From: Streptomyces beihaiensis
Lineage (GTDB): Bacteria; Actinomycetota; Actinomycetes; Streptomycetales; Streptomycetaceae
Length of the DNA stretch: 64,000 nucleotides
Assembly (NCBI RefSeq): GCF_026274175.1
Contig: NZ_JAPHNL010000310.1
Span: 1-64,000, forward strand
Reading direction: 5' to 3'
In this document: positions 35,055 to 43,415 of the stretch, in pieces
Layout: each line of letters begins with the position of its first letter
Position numbering within the stretch: position 1 is the stretch's first letter
Position numbers and translations under genes: made by a program
Notes under the pieces: generated by a model
Databases searched by the model: none
Told to the model about the DNA's origin: nothing
What the model saw: only the letters and a program-made list of their open reading frames with translations

Positions 35055-36256
35055 GTCGTTCCTTCCGTCGTGTGGGTGGTCGGGCGGGTGGTCGGGCTGG
35101 TGTCTTCCGGTGCGGCCGGCCCTGAGTCGGGGGTGAACCACGGCAGGGCCGTGGTGGTGGGGTGAGCGCGGTCGGCCGAGGCGGTCGGTCTCCTCGCCGT
35201 GCCCTCGCGTGCGGGCGGTGGCTCCTGCGGCAGCCGCACCCGTGGCAGCTGCACCGTCCGCCCGGCGAGACGCTCGGCGAGGCGGCGTGCGGCCGCGGCG
35301 CGGCGCCCGCCGCTCGCGTGGGCGCGGGAGTGGCGCTCGCGCGGGCTCAGCTTGTTGACGATCGCCATGCCGACCCGGAAGACCGCGGCGGGCACGACGA
35401 CGCAGAGCAGGATCCAGAAGAGCGTGACGCCCCACGGCCGTCCCACCCCCCACGGCTGTTCGGCGAGCAGTTTCCCGTCGTACTTGAGGGAGATGAGGTA
35501 GTCGCCGTGCGCGCCCGCCGACAGTTCGACGGGCAGTCTGATCCGCGCCTTGCGGCCGGGCTCGATGGTGCCGCGCCACTGCTGCTCGTCCCATTGCGGC
35601 GCGAACACGCCGTGCGCCGAACCCACCTTGAACACCGGGTCCTTGACCGGCGACGAGCCGACGTTGCCGACGGTGAAGGTGAGGGTGCGGGAGGGCGGGG
35701 CGCCGAACCAGGTGAGCAGGCCGCTGGAGCCGTCGAGGCGGGTGTCGGTGACCATGGAGAGGCGGCCGTTCGCGGTGGGCTCCGGCAGCGCCTCCACCGG
35801 GTGGCCCGCCACCTTGAACACCGCGTCCACCTGCGCCTTCGGCCCGGTCACGGTGGCGACGTGGACGACACACGGGCAGGGGGCGGGCGGTTCGGCGACC
35901 GGCATCCGCTTGTTGAAGGAGCCGTCGGCGCCGGTGGTGACGGCGCGGCCCTCGGAGTTGGCGCAGGAGTTGGTGCCGCCGATCACGCCGCGCGACGGGC
36001 TCGACTGCCCGCAGATGAGCATCATGAGCAGCGTCCGGGGACGCCAGTGCGCGCCCCGTACGGTGATCGAACCCCCCGCCCCCGCCTGGGACTTGGACAG
36101 GGTCACGCTCGGCCGGCCGGCAGCTTGCGCTCTCGCTCCCGCTTCCGCTCCCGTTCCCCAGGCCGCCGTGCCCACCAGGAGCGCGACGGCGACGGCCAGG
36201 ACGGCCAGAACCCGTCCGGTCAGCAGCCACGGGCCCGGCACGCTGCGGCGTTTCAT
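35051..36256 (-). CDS. Secreted, C-terminally anchored surface protein, unknown family
   Basis: A 401-residue protein. The N-terminus has a signal segment (VLAVLAVAVALLVGTAAWG). An Ig-like region begins SVTLSKSQAGAGGSITVRG, contains cysteine pairs (LICGQSS, TNSCANS, PCPCVVH) and a CARDB-like segment TLTFTVGNVGSSPVKDPVF. A membrane segment near 300-325 (GVTLFWILLCVVVPAAVFRV) is followed by a basic, Pro/Thr-rich cytoplasmic tail. GAGGGAG precedes ATG 36256. It overlaps the LAETG protein gene, so both are made together. No specific function recognised. Confidence 0.8.
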   Translation of the reverse strand: MKRRSVPGPWLLTGRVLAVLAVAVALLVGTAAWGTGAEAGARAQAAGRPSVTLSKSQAGAGGSITVRGAHWRPRTLLMMLICGQSSPSRGVIGGTNSCANSEGRAVTTGADGSFNKRMPVAEPPAPCPCVVHVATVTGPKAQVDAVFKVAGHPVEALPEPTANGRLSMVTDTRLDGSSGLLTWFGAPPSRTLTFTVGNVGSSPVKDPVFKVGSAHGVFAPQWDEQQWRGTIEPGRKARIRLPVELSAGAHGDYLISLKYDGKLLAEQPWGVGRPWGVTLFWILLCVVVPAAVFRVGMAIVNKLSPRERHSRAHASGGRRAAAARRLAERLAGRTVQLPRVRLPQEPPPAREGTARRPTASADRAHPTTTALPWFTPDSGPAAPEDTSPTTRPTTHTTEGTT

Positions 36257-36285
36257 GGCGTACTCCCTCGGTGTCTGCGTGGGGG

Positions 36286-37251
36286 CTACGTTTCGGCGGG
36301 GCGTCGTCGGCGGCGTACGTACCAGGCGGTGACGCACCCCGTCGCGGCGAGCGCGGCCAGGGCGCCGCCGACCGCGCCCCACGGCACGAACCGGGCGTCG
36401 ACAGTGGCCGAGTCCGCGGCGCCGCCGCCCGCGGTGACCGTGACCTTCACGTCGACCGCGTCCAGCGCGGGGGCGTGGGGCCACGGTTCGGTGAGGCGGA
36501 CCCGGCGGCCCGGCGGCACGTCGACCGGCAGGGCGCGGGGGCGCTTGTCGAGGACGGTGCCGAGGACGCCGTCGGCCTTGACCGTCAGGCGCGGGTGGAG
36601 CGTGGTGTTGCCGCGGTTGACGACCTCGTACGCGATCGAGGTGCCGCCGCCCGCCCCGCCGCCCCGCACGACGTGGACGTGCTCGACCGTGAGCGCGGAG
36701 AGCGTGGGTCCGCTCACCCGCAGGCGGACCGCGACCGCGGACTCGCGCCCGTCGGCCCGCGCGACGACGGCGCCGGGGTGGTCGCCCGGGGTGGCGTCCC
36801 GCGGGACGGAGACGGTGAACGGGATGTCGGCGCGGGTACGGGCCGGGACGCGGACCGTGCGGTCGGCGAAGGTGATCCAGGCGCTGGTGTCCTCGGCCGT
36901 CTCGGCCTTGTCGTCCTTCTCCGCCTCGCCGCTCTGCCCGCCCTTGCCACCTGCCCCGACCTCGCCGCTCTGCCCGCCCTTGCCACCCTCCCCGGCCTTG
37001 TCGGCATCGGCGCCGCGGAGGGTCACGTCCAGGGGCTCACGGGTGGGGTTGGTGACGGTCACCGTGTCCTCCAGGACGGTGCCGGGGGCGCCCTCCGCGT
37101 AGACGCACGGGCGGCCGTCACCGGCGGCCGGTCCCGCGGAGGGGGCGATGGTCCAGCGCGCCTCGTCGGCGTTCGCCGTGCCGCCCGAAGCGGCGGTGAG
37201 CAGCAGGACGGCGAGGGCCAGGCCCGCCGGGGCGGCCGCGCGAACGGTCAC
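36286..37251 (-). CDS. DUF916/WxL-like membrane-anchored surface protein
   Basis: A 321-residue protein resembling DUF916 (WxL-associated) proteins: signal peptide, then WTIAPSAG, VTNPTREPLDVTL and VSVPRDATPGDHPGAVVA, an Ig-like second half, and a C-terminal membrane segment with basic tail (YVRRRRRP). A Gly/Lys-rich insert (GGKGGQSGEVGAGGKGGQSG) encoded by a short tandem repeat splits the first domain. GTG 37251 lies four bases from the stop of the upstream gene. DUF916 proteins bind peptidoglycan or present surface proteins in Firmicutes; the role here is inferred. Confidence 0.8.
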   Translation of the reverse strand: MTVRAAAPAGLALAVLLLTAASGGTANADEARWTIAPSAGPAAGDGRPCVYAEGAPGTVLEDTVTVTNPTREPLDVTLRGADADKAGEGGKGGQSGEVGAGGKGGQSGEAEKDDKAETAEDTSAWITFADRTVRVPARTRADIPFTVSVPRDATPGDHPGAVVARADGRESAVAVRLRVSGPTLSALTVEHVHVVRGGGAGGGTSIAYEVVNRGNTTLHPRLTVKADGVLGTVLDKRPRALPVDVPPGRRVRLTEPWPHAPALDAVDVKVTVTAGGGAADSATVDARFVPWGAVGGALAALAATGCVTAWYVRRRRRPAET

Positions 37252-37252
37252 C

Positions 37253-37978
37253 TCAGGACGCCGTGTTCCCGCGACGGGTGAGCCACAGGGCGCCCGCCGC
37301 ACCGGCCAGGAAGACCGTGCCACCCAGGGTGCCGAGGGCGATCACGGAGTCCGCGGGACCGGTCCGCGGAAGCTGACCGGCCCCGGTGGAACCGGCGGCG
37401 CCGGACGCGCCGGAGCCGCCTGACGTGCCGGACGCGTGGGAGGCACCCGCGGACCCGGCGGCCGCCGTCACGCTCAGCTCCAGGGACGGGCCCGGCTTGT
37501 TGGCGGGGGTGCATGTCGTGGTCGTACCGAGCGCCTTGATGGTCAGGACCCCTGCCGTGAACGTCACCTTGCCGCTCTTCTTCGGCGTGTACGTGCCCGT
37601 CAAGTCACTGATCTTGATGGGCGTGTTGGCGGGGATCGCCTTGGCATTCGGCGGCCCTGACACATGGAGGGCCCCGGTGTCGGCGCCACCGAGCTCGATG
37701 ACCGCGCTCGGGTGCATCGCGCCCTTGCCGAGTTCGACGGGGCTGGAGGAGACGCCCTTCTGGAAGGACATCGTGATCTTGTAGCCGCTGCCGCTCCTGA
37801 CGCCCTTCATGTCGATCGGGGAGACGGCCCCCTTCTTCCCGATCGGCGTCTTGCACTGGTAGTCGACGTTCTGCACGGCGGCCCGGGCCTCGGGGGCGGC
37901 CATCAGCACCGCCGACCCCGCCAGGGCCGCGCCGATCGCGAACGCGGCGGTTCGTTTCTGGTACGTCCGGTACGACAC
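37253..37978 (-). CDS. LPRTG sortase-anchored surface protein
   Basis: A 241-residue secreted protein. Signal peptide (AALAGSAVLMAAPEARA), one domain with DYQCKTPIGKKGAVSPID and LTGTYTPKKSGKVTF to KALGTTTTCTP, a short Ser/Gly/Ala linker, then sortase motif LPRTG, hydrophobic segment and RRGN tail. The domain is the single-copy version of domain 2 of the LAETG protein, three genes downstream. GTG 37978 is the first gene of the operon. No sortase gene is present in the window. Confidence 0.87.
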   Translation of the reverse strand: MSYRTYQKRTAAFAIGAALAGSAVLMAAPEARAAVQNVDYQCKTPIGKKGAVSPIDMKGVRSGSGYKITMSFQKGVSSSPVELGKGAMHPSAVIELGGADTGALHVSGPPNAKAIPANTPIKISDLTGTYTPKKSGKVTFTAGVLTIKALGTTTTCTPANKPGPSLELSVTAAAGSAGASHASGTSGGSGASGAAGSTGAGQLPRTGPADSVIALGTLGGTVFLAGAAGALWLTRRGNTAS

Positions 37979-38070
37979 CTCGGGATCCCTTCACACCAGC
38001 CGGGTTACTGACGGTTCATCAGATGAGTGGCCAAGAAGGTACGCCCGGGAGGTTGCCGAGGGAAGACAAA

Positions 38071-38104
38071 GAGCACGCCGGATCGCAGACGATCCGGCGT
38101 GCTC
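38071..38104 (-). terminator. Perfect 15-bp stem terminator
   Basis: GAGCACGCCGGATCG and CGATCCGGCGTGCTC pair perfectly around CAGA, 39 bases past the anti-sigma gene stop. On the minus strand it is followed by TTTGTCTTCC, close to a classical intrinsic terminator. Confidence 0.85.
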
Positions 38105-38142
38105 GTGACAGCTCTCGACTCAGGCCCGCGACAGCCCTCGGC

Positions 38143-38634
38143 TCAGGAGGGAGCGCCCACCTCCGCCCACACGGTCTTGCCCGCGACCCCGGAGGTCCGC
38201 TGGACCCCCCAGTCCAGACAGAGCCGCTGGACGATGAACATGCCGTGCCCACCGGGGCGCCCGGCCCGGTGCGGGGTGCGCGGCGCGGGCTGGCCGGTAC
38301 CGCGGTCGGCGACCTCGATGCGCAGCACCTTGTTCGTGGCCGAGTCGCCGTAGTACAGGGCCAGTTCGTCGGGGCCGTCCGCGTGCAGACAGGCGTTGGT
38401 GACCAGCTCGGAGACGACCAGCAGGACATCCTCGGCGGCGGCCCGCCGGTCCGCGGTCGCCGCGGGCAGCCAGCCCCAGGCGTACAGGGCCTCACGGGCG
38501 AAGTCGCGGGCCAGCGGCACGATTCCGCTCGCCCCGGCGAGGTTCAGCCTGCGGACCTGACGGCCCGTGACGCCCGGCAGGTCGTCGGGCTCGGGGCCTT
38601 GGTCGCCCGGCGAGTAAGGCCGGGTGGTGCTCAT
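38143..38634 (-). CDS. RsbW/SpoIIAB-like anti-sigma factor kinase
   Basis: A 163-residue GHKL ATPase of the anti-sigma type: N box VVSELVTNACLHADGPDE, G1 box VADRGTGQPAP, G2 box GGHGMFIVQRLCLDWG. Such proteins sequester a sigma-B-type factor and phosphorylate an anti-anti-sigma partner. Both partners are nearby: the STAS protein on the same strand 395 bases upstream and the sigma factor beyond. Position and type match the SigI module of S. coelicolor (from memory). Confidence 0.9.
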   Translation of the reverse strand: MSTTRPYSPGDQGPEPDDLPGVTGRQVRRLNLAGASGIVPLARDFAREALYAWGWLPAATADRRAAAEDVLLVVSELVTNACLHADGPDELALYYGDSATNKVLRIEVADRGTGQPAPRTPHRAGRPGGHGMFIVQRLCLDWGVQRTSGVAGKTVWAEVGAPS

Positions 38635-39029
38635 CAGCGCTTCACCTCACCGATTCACCGTTCAGCATCGATTCTGGAGTTCGAGTTCTGGTCTCTGGAC
38701 TGGAGGGGCGGGGCCCCGCTCGGATCGCTCTCCTCGTGTTCGCCACGTTCGGCGCGTCCGCCGCGTCCGCCGCCTGCGCGGTCCGTACGTTCCGACGTTC
38801 TGTCGTTCCGTACGATCCACACCGCCCGCGTCGTCCACGTCGTCCACGTCATCCGCTCGGTCGGGGGTCTCCTGCCCGGCGTGACGTGAGGAACACTCAC
38901 TTGCCCCGGCCGGAAACTGTGACGCTGGTAACGCCTCGATCACACGAGCACAACTGGAGCGTAACTTCTGGTGACCGGCTCGGAGCGGCGATCCCGACCG
39001 CTCTCCGGACACTCCCGGGCCGACCCCGG
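38635..39029. other. Gap between anti-sigma and STAS genes
   Basis: 395 bases without a supported gene. A 123-codon minus-strand frame (38662-39033) exists but is Arg/Asp-rich low-complexity sequence caused by CGT-type triplet repeats around 38740-38870. A promoter for the anti-sigma gene must lie here; no clear -10/-35 pair was picked out. Confidence 0.4.
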
Positions 39030-39401
39030 TCACTCGGCCGCGAGGGCACGCTCCAGGGATTCATGCACCGTGAAGACGGCCTCGGCCCCGGTGATCTCGA
39101 AGACGCGCGCGACCACGGGCCGCATGCCCGCGAGGTGGACGCCACCACCCTCGGCCTCGGCCTTCAGACGCGCTCCGAGCAGTACGTTCAGCCCCGTCGA
39201 GTCGCAGAATTCGAGCCGCGAACAGTCGATGACCAGGCGGAACAATCCGTTCTCGACGCACTCGTCGAGCGGCTCACGCAGCAGGTCCGCGGTGTGGTGA
39301 TCCAACTCACCCACCGGGGTCACCACTGCACTGGAACCCTCTTGTCGCACCTCGACCAGAAGCCGGCCCCGATGTGCGCTGCCGACTGTCCCGCGGTCCA
39401 T
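39030..39401 (-). CDS. STAS-domain anti-anti-sigma factor
   Basis: A 123-residue SpoIIAA/RsbV-like protein: PVGELDHHTADLLREPLDE and LEFCDSTGLNVLLGA, where Ser of DSTG is the phosphorylation site. The unphosphorylated form should bind the anti-sigma factor and free the sigma factor. GAGAGGCG precedes ATG 39401. Divergent from the sigma gene with a 240-base gap. Confidence 0.93.
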   Translation of the reverse strand: MDRGTVGSAHRGRLLVEVRQEGSSAVVTPVGELDHHTADLLREPLDECVENGLFRLVIDCSRLEFCDSTGLNVLLGARLKAEAEGGGVHLAGMRPVVARVFEITGAEAVFTVHESLERALAAE

Positions 39402-39641
39402 GACGCCTCTCTCTTCCGCTGCCGGTTGACGCCCTCGAACCCTACGCCCTCTGTGCCTTTATCGACACCCGAACAACCTCCAGAATTCGGACATTTCGCC
39501 CCAGAAAGGACTTGCAGGCCGGTGCGAAAAGCGGGTAGGCCTAGTAAAGACACCAATCAACCCGCCGGCTTTGGAGGCGCCGCACTCCGCAGTGCACGTA
39601 TTGGCATCGGCAGCCATATGCCGAGAACGATGGAGGACAGC

Positions 39642-40601
39642 ATGTCACCCCGGCTCGACGAATCGCGCGCCCGGCAGGATCAGGCGGCCCAGGCGACGTC
39701 GACACCCCCACGGGACCACGACCTGGACCCCGCCGCTCCCGAATCCGTCGACTCTGTCGACCCCGCCCTGTTCGAAGGCTTCGACGGCCTGACCGGCCTC
39801 GACGGGCTTCCCGAGATCCCCCCGTACGACGAAGTGGCGCCGCTCGACGCGCGTGCCCTGTCCAAGACGCTCTTCGAGCGCCTTGAGTCCCTCGAAGAGG
39901 GAACCCACGAATATTCGTACGTACGCAACACACTGGTCGAGCTGAACCTGGCCCTCGTCAAGTTCGCCGCCTCCCGGTTCCGGTCCCGCAGCGAACCGAT
40001 GGAAGACATCATCCAGGTCGGCACCATAGGTCTGATCAAGGCGATCGACCGGTTCGAGCTGAGCCGTGGCGTCGAGTTCCCCACGTTCGCGATGCCGACG
40101 ATCGTCGGCGAGATAAAGCGCTTCTTCCGTGACACCTCCTGGTCGGTGCGCGTGCCGCGCCGCCTCCAGGAACTCCGCCTCGACCTGGCCAAGGCGGGCG
40201 ACGAGCTCGCCCAGCAGCTCGACCGCGCCCCCACGGTGGGCGAGCTCGCCGAACGCCTGGGCCTGTCGAAGGACGAGGTCGTCGAGGGCATGGCGGCCTC
40301 CAACGCCTACACGGCGAGCTCGCTGGACGCCCAGCCGGAGGAGGACGACTCCGAGGGCGCCCTGGCGGACCGCATCGGCTACGAGGACCACGGCTTGGAG
40401 GGCATCGAGTACGTGGAGTCGCTCAAGCCCCTCATCGCCGACCTGCCGCCGCGCGACCGCAAGATCCTCTCGTTGCGTTTCGTGGCCAACATGACACAGT
40501 CCGAGATCGGCGAAGAGCTGGGAATCTCGCAGATGCACGTGTCGCGACTCCTGTCGCGCACCCTCGTGCGGCTGCGCAGGGGCCTGACGGTGGAGGAGTG
40601 A
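39642..40601 (+). CDS. sigI: RNA polymerase sigma-B/F family factor (SigI-like)
   Basis: A 319-residue group 3 sigma factor. An acidic N-terminal extension (~95 residues) precedes region 2 (NLALVKFAASRFRSRSE, DIIQVGTIGLIKAIDRFE, FPTFAMPTIVGEIKRFFRD), region 3 (RAPTVGELAERLGLSKDEV) and region 4 (LPPRDRKILSLRFVANMTQ, ISQMHVSRLLSRTLVRLR). GGAGG five bases before ATG 39642 selects this start over ATG 39618 and 39630. Controlled by the anti-sigma/STAS pair next door. The sigI name rests on remembered synteny with SCO3068. Confidence 0.92.
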   Translation: MSPRLDESRARQDQAAQATSTPPRDHDLDPAAPESVDSVDPALFEGFDGLTGLDGLPEIPPYDEVAPLDARALSKTLFERLESLEEGTHEYSYVRNTLVELNLALVKFAASRFRSRSEPMEDIIQVGTIGLIKAIDRFELSRGVEFPTFAMPTIVGEIKRFFRDTSWSVRVPRRLQELRLDLAKAGDELAQQLDRAPTVGELAERLGLSKDEVVEGMAASNAYTASSLDAQPEEDDSEGALADRIGYEDHGLEGIEYVESLKPLIADLPPRDRKILSLRFVANMTQSEIGEELGISQMHVSRLLSRTLVRLRRGLTVEE

Positions 40602-40630
40602 GCCCACCGGTCACACCCGGCCCCTGACCT

Positions 40631-40680
40631 ACGCGTACGGGCCCACGCCCCCGATCCCCGGGGCGGGGGCCCGTACGCGT
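40631..40680. terminator. Perfect 14-bp inverted repeat terminator after sigma gene
   Basis: ACGCGTACGGGCCC (40631-40644) and GGGCCCGTACGCGT (40667-40680), with an inner GC-rich hairpin. It lies between the convergent sigma and TipA-like genes and can serve both. Confidence 0.8.
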
Positions 40681-40721
40681 ACGTGGGCTGCGGGGCCGCT
40701 TGCGCGGCGCCGTCGGTGCGG

Positions 40722-41486
40722 TCAGCTCAGCCGGGCATCGGCGTACACGGTCATCGCATCGCGCTGGTAGACGGCGAGGCCCTCGGCGATCTTGTCGAAG
40801 TTGGCCCGCATCCGCGGGTCGTCGACATAGGTCTGGCCCACTCCCTTGTACGCGGCCGCCGTCGGGGTCCAGAACCGGCAGATCTGCCGGTAGTTGGCGT
40901 CCACCTCGGCCTGTACCGCGGGGTCGGAGACCGGCGTCCCTGCCACCATGAACTCCGCCATGCGGATCATCTGCGCCGTCACCTCACGCTGCCAGCGCTC
41001 CGTGTCCTCGGAGGTCATCGCCTCGACCGCCCGCCGGGACTGCTCCCACGCCCGCGGCCACCGCTCCCGTACCTCGGCCTCGGCATCGGCGGGGGCCTGG
41101 AACCCCTCGAACAGGTTCTCCGGCTTGTTGATCTTCGTCATCTTCCCGTTGTCCCTAACTTCTTCCAGTTCGGCGATGGTGCGGCCGACCGTACGGGCCA
41201 GCGTCTCCAGCCGGTCCCGTTCCGCGAGCAGCCGTTGGTGGTGCTCACGCAGCACGGCCACCTGGTCGAGCCGGCTGTCCAGGACCGCCTGGATCTCGCG
41301 CAGCCCCAGGTCCAGCTCCCGCATCAGCAGGATCTGCTGCAACCGCAGCAGATCGGCCTCCTCGTAGTAGCGGTGCCCGTTGCTCCCGATCCACGCGGGC
41401 GGCAGCAGGCCGATCTCGTCGTAATGCCGCAGCGTCCGCGATGTCACCCTGGACATGCGCGCCACCTCCGCGATCGACCAGGCCAT
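40722..41486 (-). CDS. TipA-like MerR regulator with TipAS domain
   Basis: A 254-residue regulator with the architecture and length of S. lividans TipAL. The MerR winged helix is at 1-70 (WSIAEVARMSRVTSRTLRHY, IGSNGHRYYEEADLL), a coiled coil at ~75-110, and the antibiotic-sensing TipAS domain from ~116. YRQICRFWTP carries Cys203, near the position of the thiopeptide-binding cysteine of TipAL. GAGGGAGG precedes ATG 41486. An internal in-frame ATG at 41141 (Met116), with AGGGA and GGGAAG before it, could give a separate TipAS-like protein, as in TipA. Probable role: induction by thiopeptide-like compounds. Confidence 0.9.
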   Translation of the reverse strand: MAWSIAEVARMSRVTSRTLRHYDEIGLLPPAWIGSNGHRYYEEADLLRLQQILLMRELDLGLREIQAVLDSRLDQVAVLREHHQRLLAERDRLETLARTVGRTIAELEEVRDNGKMTKINKPENLFEGFQAPADAEAEVRERWPRAWEQSRRAVEAMTSEDTERWQREVTAQMIRMAEFMVAGTPVSDPAVQAEVDANYRQICRFWTPTAAAYKGVGQTYVDDPRMRANFDKIAEGLAVYQRDAMTVYADARLS

Positions 41487-41771
41487 GCCGGTGCCTCCCT
41501 CGCCGGGCCGGTCTCTCCGGCCCCACACATGACCGTAGAAGTTGCCGCAGCGGAAAGCGCAAGCGCGAACCCTGTCCGACGGAGACCAGGGCGTGCCCCG
41601 TCGAGGCTCCGCCATCAAGACGGCGACCGGGCGGCGTCCACCACGTCGGCCGGACGCACCGGACCCGCCGCTCCGCCCCCCCACCATCTCCGAGGGGGCC
41701 CGCCCACGGCTACCCGCGCTGGAACCGAGGCCGGGTCGGCCGACGGCCTCGGTTCCTGTCGGGCGCTGGGC

Positions 41772-43289
41772 TCAGCCCGTGTACGAGCTGAATGCCTGGC
41801 CGAAGGCTCCGGGGCTCTGGACGACGGACGAGCAGGTGGCTTCGGCGTAGGGCTGCGCGCCGCCGGAGCATTCCTTGTCGCGCGTCGCCGACCAGAACGA
41901 CAGCCACGCGAGGTGGTTGGCCTTCGCGAAGGAGACGAGCTTCGAGGCGTCGGCGAGGGAGAAGGTCTCGGCGTTGTCGTCGTTGACGCCGATCATCGGC
42001 GTGACCGCGACCTTCGCCCACGCCTGGGCGTCGGTGAGGCCGGTCCACACCGATTTCACCTGCTCCTTGGTGGCCGTGGCGGCGTCGATCGCGTCCTGAC
42101 CCATGTCGGAGGAGTACGAGGAGCCGTAGTCCATGGCCATGACGTTGACCGCCGAGACCGTGGCGCCGTGGCTCTTCGCACTGGTCAGGATGTTCACGCC
42201 GTCCGAGGTGAGGCCCGTCGGGAGCACGGGGAGGGTGTAGGAGACCTCCAGGGACGGGTTGTTCCGTTCCAGGGTCGCGATGGCCTGGTTGCGGCGGTCG
42301 ACGGAGGCGCTGTCGGCCACGGCCGCGCCCTCGATGTCGAAGTCGATCCGGGTGAGCTTGTACGCGTCGATGACCGACTGGTACGCCGCCGCGAGCGCGC
42401 TCGCCGACGAGCAGCTCTGGCCCAGTTCCGTGCCGCTGGCGCCGCCGAAGGAGACCCGTACGTCGCCGCCCGCGTCGCGCAGGTTCGCGACGTCGGTGAG
42501 CGTGGCCGAGTCCGTGATGTCGGTGACCCCGCCCCATTTCGGCGTGCAGGAGCCGCCGTCGGTGATGAAGGCGAGGTTGAAGTACTTGGTGCCCTCGGTG
42601 GAGGCACCGGCGGCGAGGTCGTACTCGGGGTACAGCGACAGGTCCGCGTACGGCGAGACGGCTCCGAAACCGCCCGATCCCGGCGGCACGGTGGAGGTAG
42701 GGGTGGGCGTCGGGGTCGGCGTGGGTGTCGGGCTCGACGTGGTGCCGCCGCCGCTGCCCTCGACGAGGCTGAAGTCGTCGGCGTAGACCGTGCCCGTGCC
42801 GTACCAGCCGTGCACGTAGATCTGGACGGAGGTGGTCGACGAGCCCGTCGTGAAGGTGTCGGCGAGGGGGGTCCAACTGGTCGCGCCCGTCGTCCAGTTG
42901 CTCGTGTCCGAGGCGCCGGTGCCGGTCACGCCGATGTACGCGTAGTCGCCCTCCACGTAACCCGACAGGCTGTACGTGGTGTCCGGCTGGACGGTGACGG
43001 TCTGCGTGCACTGGGCGTTGTCCGACGACGTCGCCGCCGCCTTCAGCGCGTACGAGCCGCTGCGTACCGGCGAGGTGGTGGCGCTGTCGGTGCTTGAGCA
43101 GCTCCAGCCGGACAGACTGCCGCTCTCGAAACCGGAGTTGGTGAGGAGGTTGGTGGCGGCCGAGGCGCCGGTGGCGGTCGCGGCGAGCGTGGTGACGCCC
43201 GCGACCAGCACGAGGGCCGCGGCCAGTGTGGGGGCGCGCAGCGAGGATCTGGACTTGGTTGTTGGTTCGACTATCCCGTGCTCATGCAT
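41772..43289 (-). CDS. Secreted GH18 chitinase with N-terminal CBM
   Basis: A 505-residue secreted chitinase. Signal peptide to about residue 47 (ALVLVAGVTTLAATATGASA); a carbohydrate-binding module at ~50-180 (NLLTNSGFESGSLSGWSC, YADDFSLVEG); a (PT)n linker; then a GH18 barrel with the catalytic Glu in RIDFDIEG and VNVMAMDYG. The usual DG before IDFDIE is TR here, as in some GH18 groups. AGGAG seven bases upstream selects ATG 43289. A DasR-type site lies 52-67 bases upstream, so GlcNAc-dependent induction is likely. Confidence 0.93.
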   Translation of the reverse strand: MHEHGIVEPTTKSRSSLRAPTLAAALVLVAGVTTLAATATGASAATNLLTNSGFESGSLSGWSCSSTDSATTSPVRSGSYALKAAATSSDNAQCTQTVTVQPDTTYSLSGYVEGDYAYIGVTGTGASDTSNWTTGATSWTPLADTFTTGSSTTSVQIYVHGWYGTGTVYADDFSLVEGSGGGTTSSPTPTPTPTPTPTSTVPPGSGGFGAVSPYADLSLYPEYDLAAGASTEGTKYFNLAFITDGGSCTPKWGGVTDITDSATLTDVANLRDAGGDVRVSFGGASGTELGQSCSSASALAAAYQSVIDAYKLTRIDFDIEGAAVADSASVDRRNQAIATLERNNPSLEVSYTLPVLPTGLTSDGVNILTSAKSHGATVSAVNVMAMDYGSSYSSDMGQDAIDAATATKEQVKSVWTGLTDAQAWAKVAVTPMIGVNDDNAETFSLADASKLVSFAKANHLAWLSFWSATRDKECSGGAQPYAEATCSSVVQSPGAFGQAFSSYTG

Positions 43290-43340
43290 GTCCACACTCC
43301 TGGGGAGGGTGTTGCCCGGTGGGGAATCAGCCAGGTTCAA

Positions 43341-43356
43341 ATTGGCCTGGACCAAT
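43341..43356. promoter_or_regulatory. DasR-responsive element (dre) before chitinase
   Basis: Read on the minus strand this is ATTGGTCCAGGCCAAT, a near-perfect dyad matching the dre pattern ACTGGTCTAGACCAGT at the core TGGTCnnGnCCA positions. It also overlaps the TGGTCCAG half of the chitinase promoter direct repeat known in Streptomyces. Confidence 0.8.
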
Positions 43357-43415
43357 GCGCCGGTCAAGACCCTCCGCAGGATTCACAGCAATCCGCGGGG
43401 TGTGGAGCGATCCGG

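Noticed and set aside
33705-36230. 841-codon frame fused to the LAETG protein
   Set aside because: The signal peptide begins just after GTG 35054 with a proper ribosome binding site; the upstream part is out of frame to the neighbouring surface gene.
38662-39033. 123-codon minus-strand frame between anti-sigma and STAS genes
   Set aside because: Charged low-complexity sequence from triplet-like repeats, no ribosome binding site, no recognisable family.
39533-39538. GGGTAG before sigma gene as a sigma-B-type -10 box
   Set aside because: No convincing GTTT-type -35 at the right distance, so autoregulation cannot be claimed.
41710-43011. 433-codon frame within the chitinase gene
   Set aside because: His/Arg-rich shadow of the chitinase reading frame with no recognisable domain.
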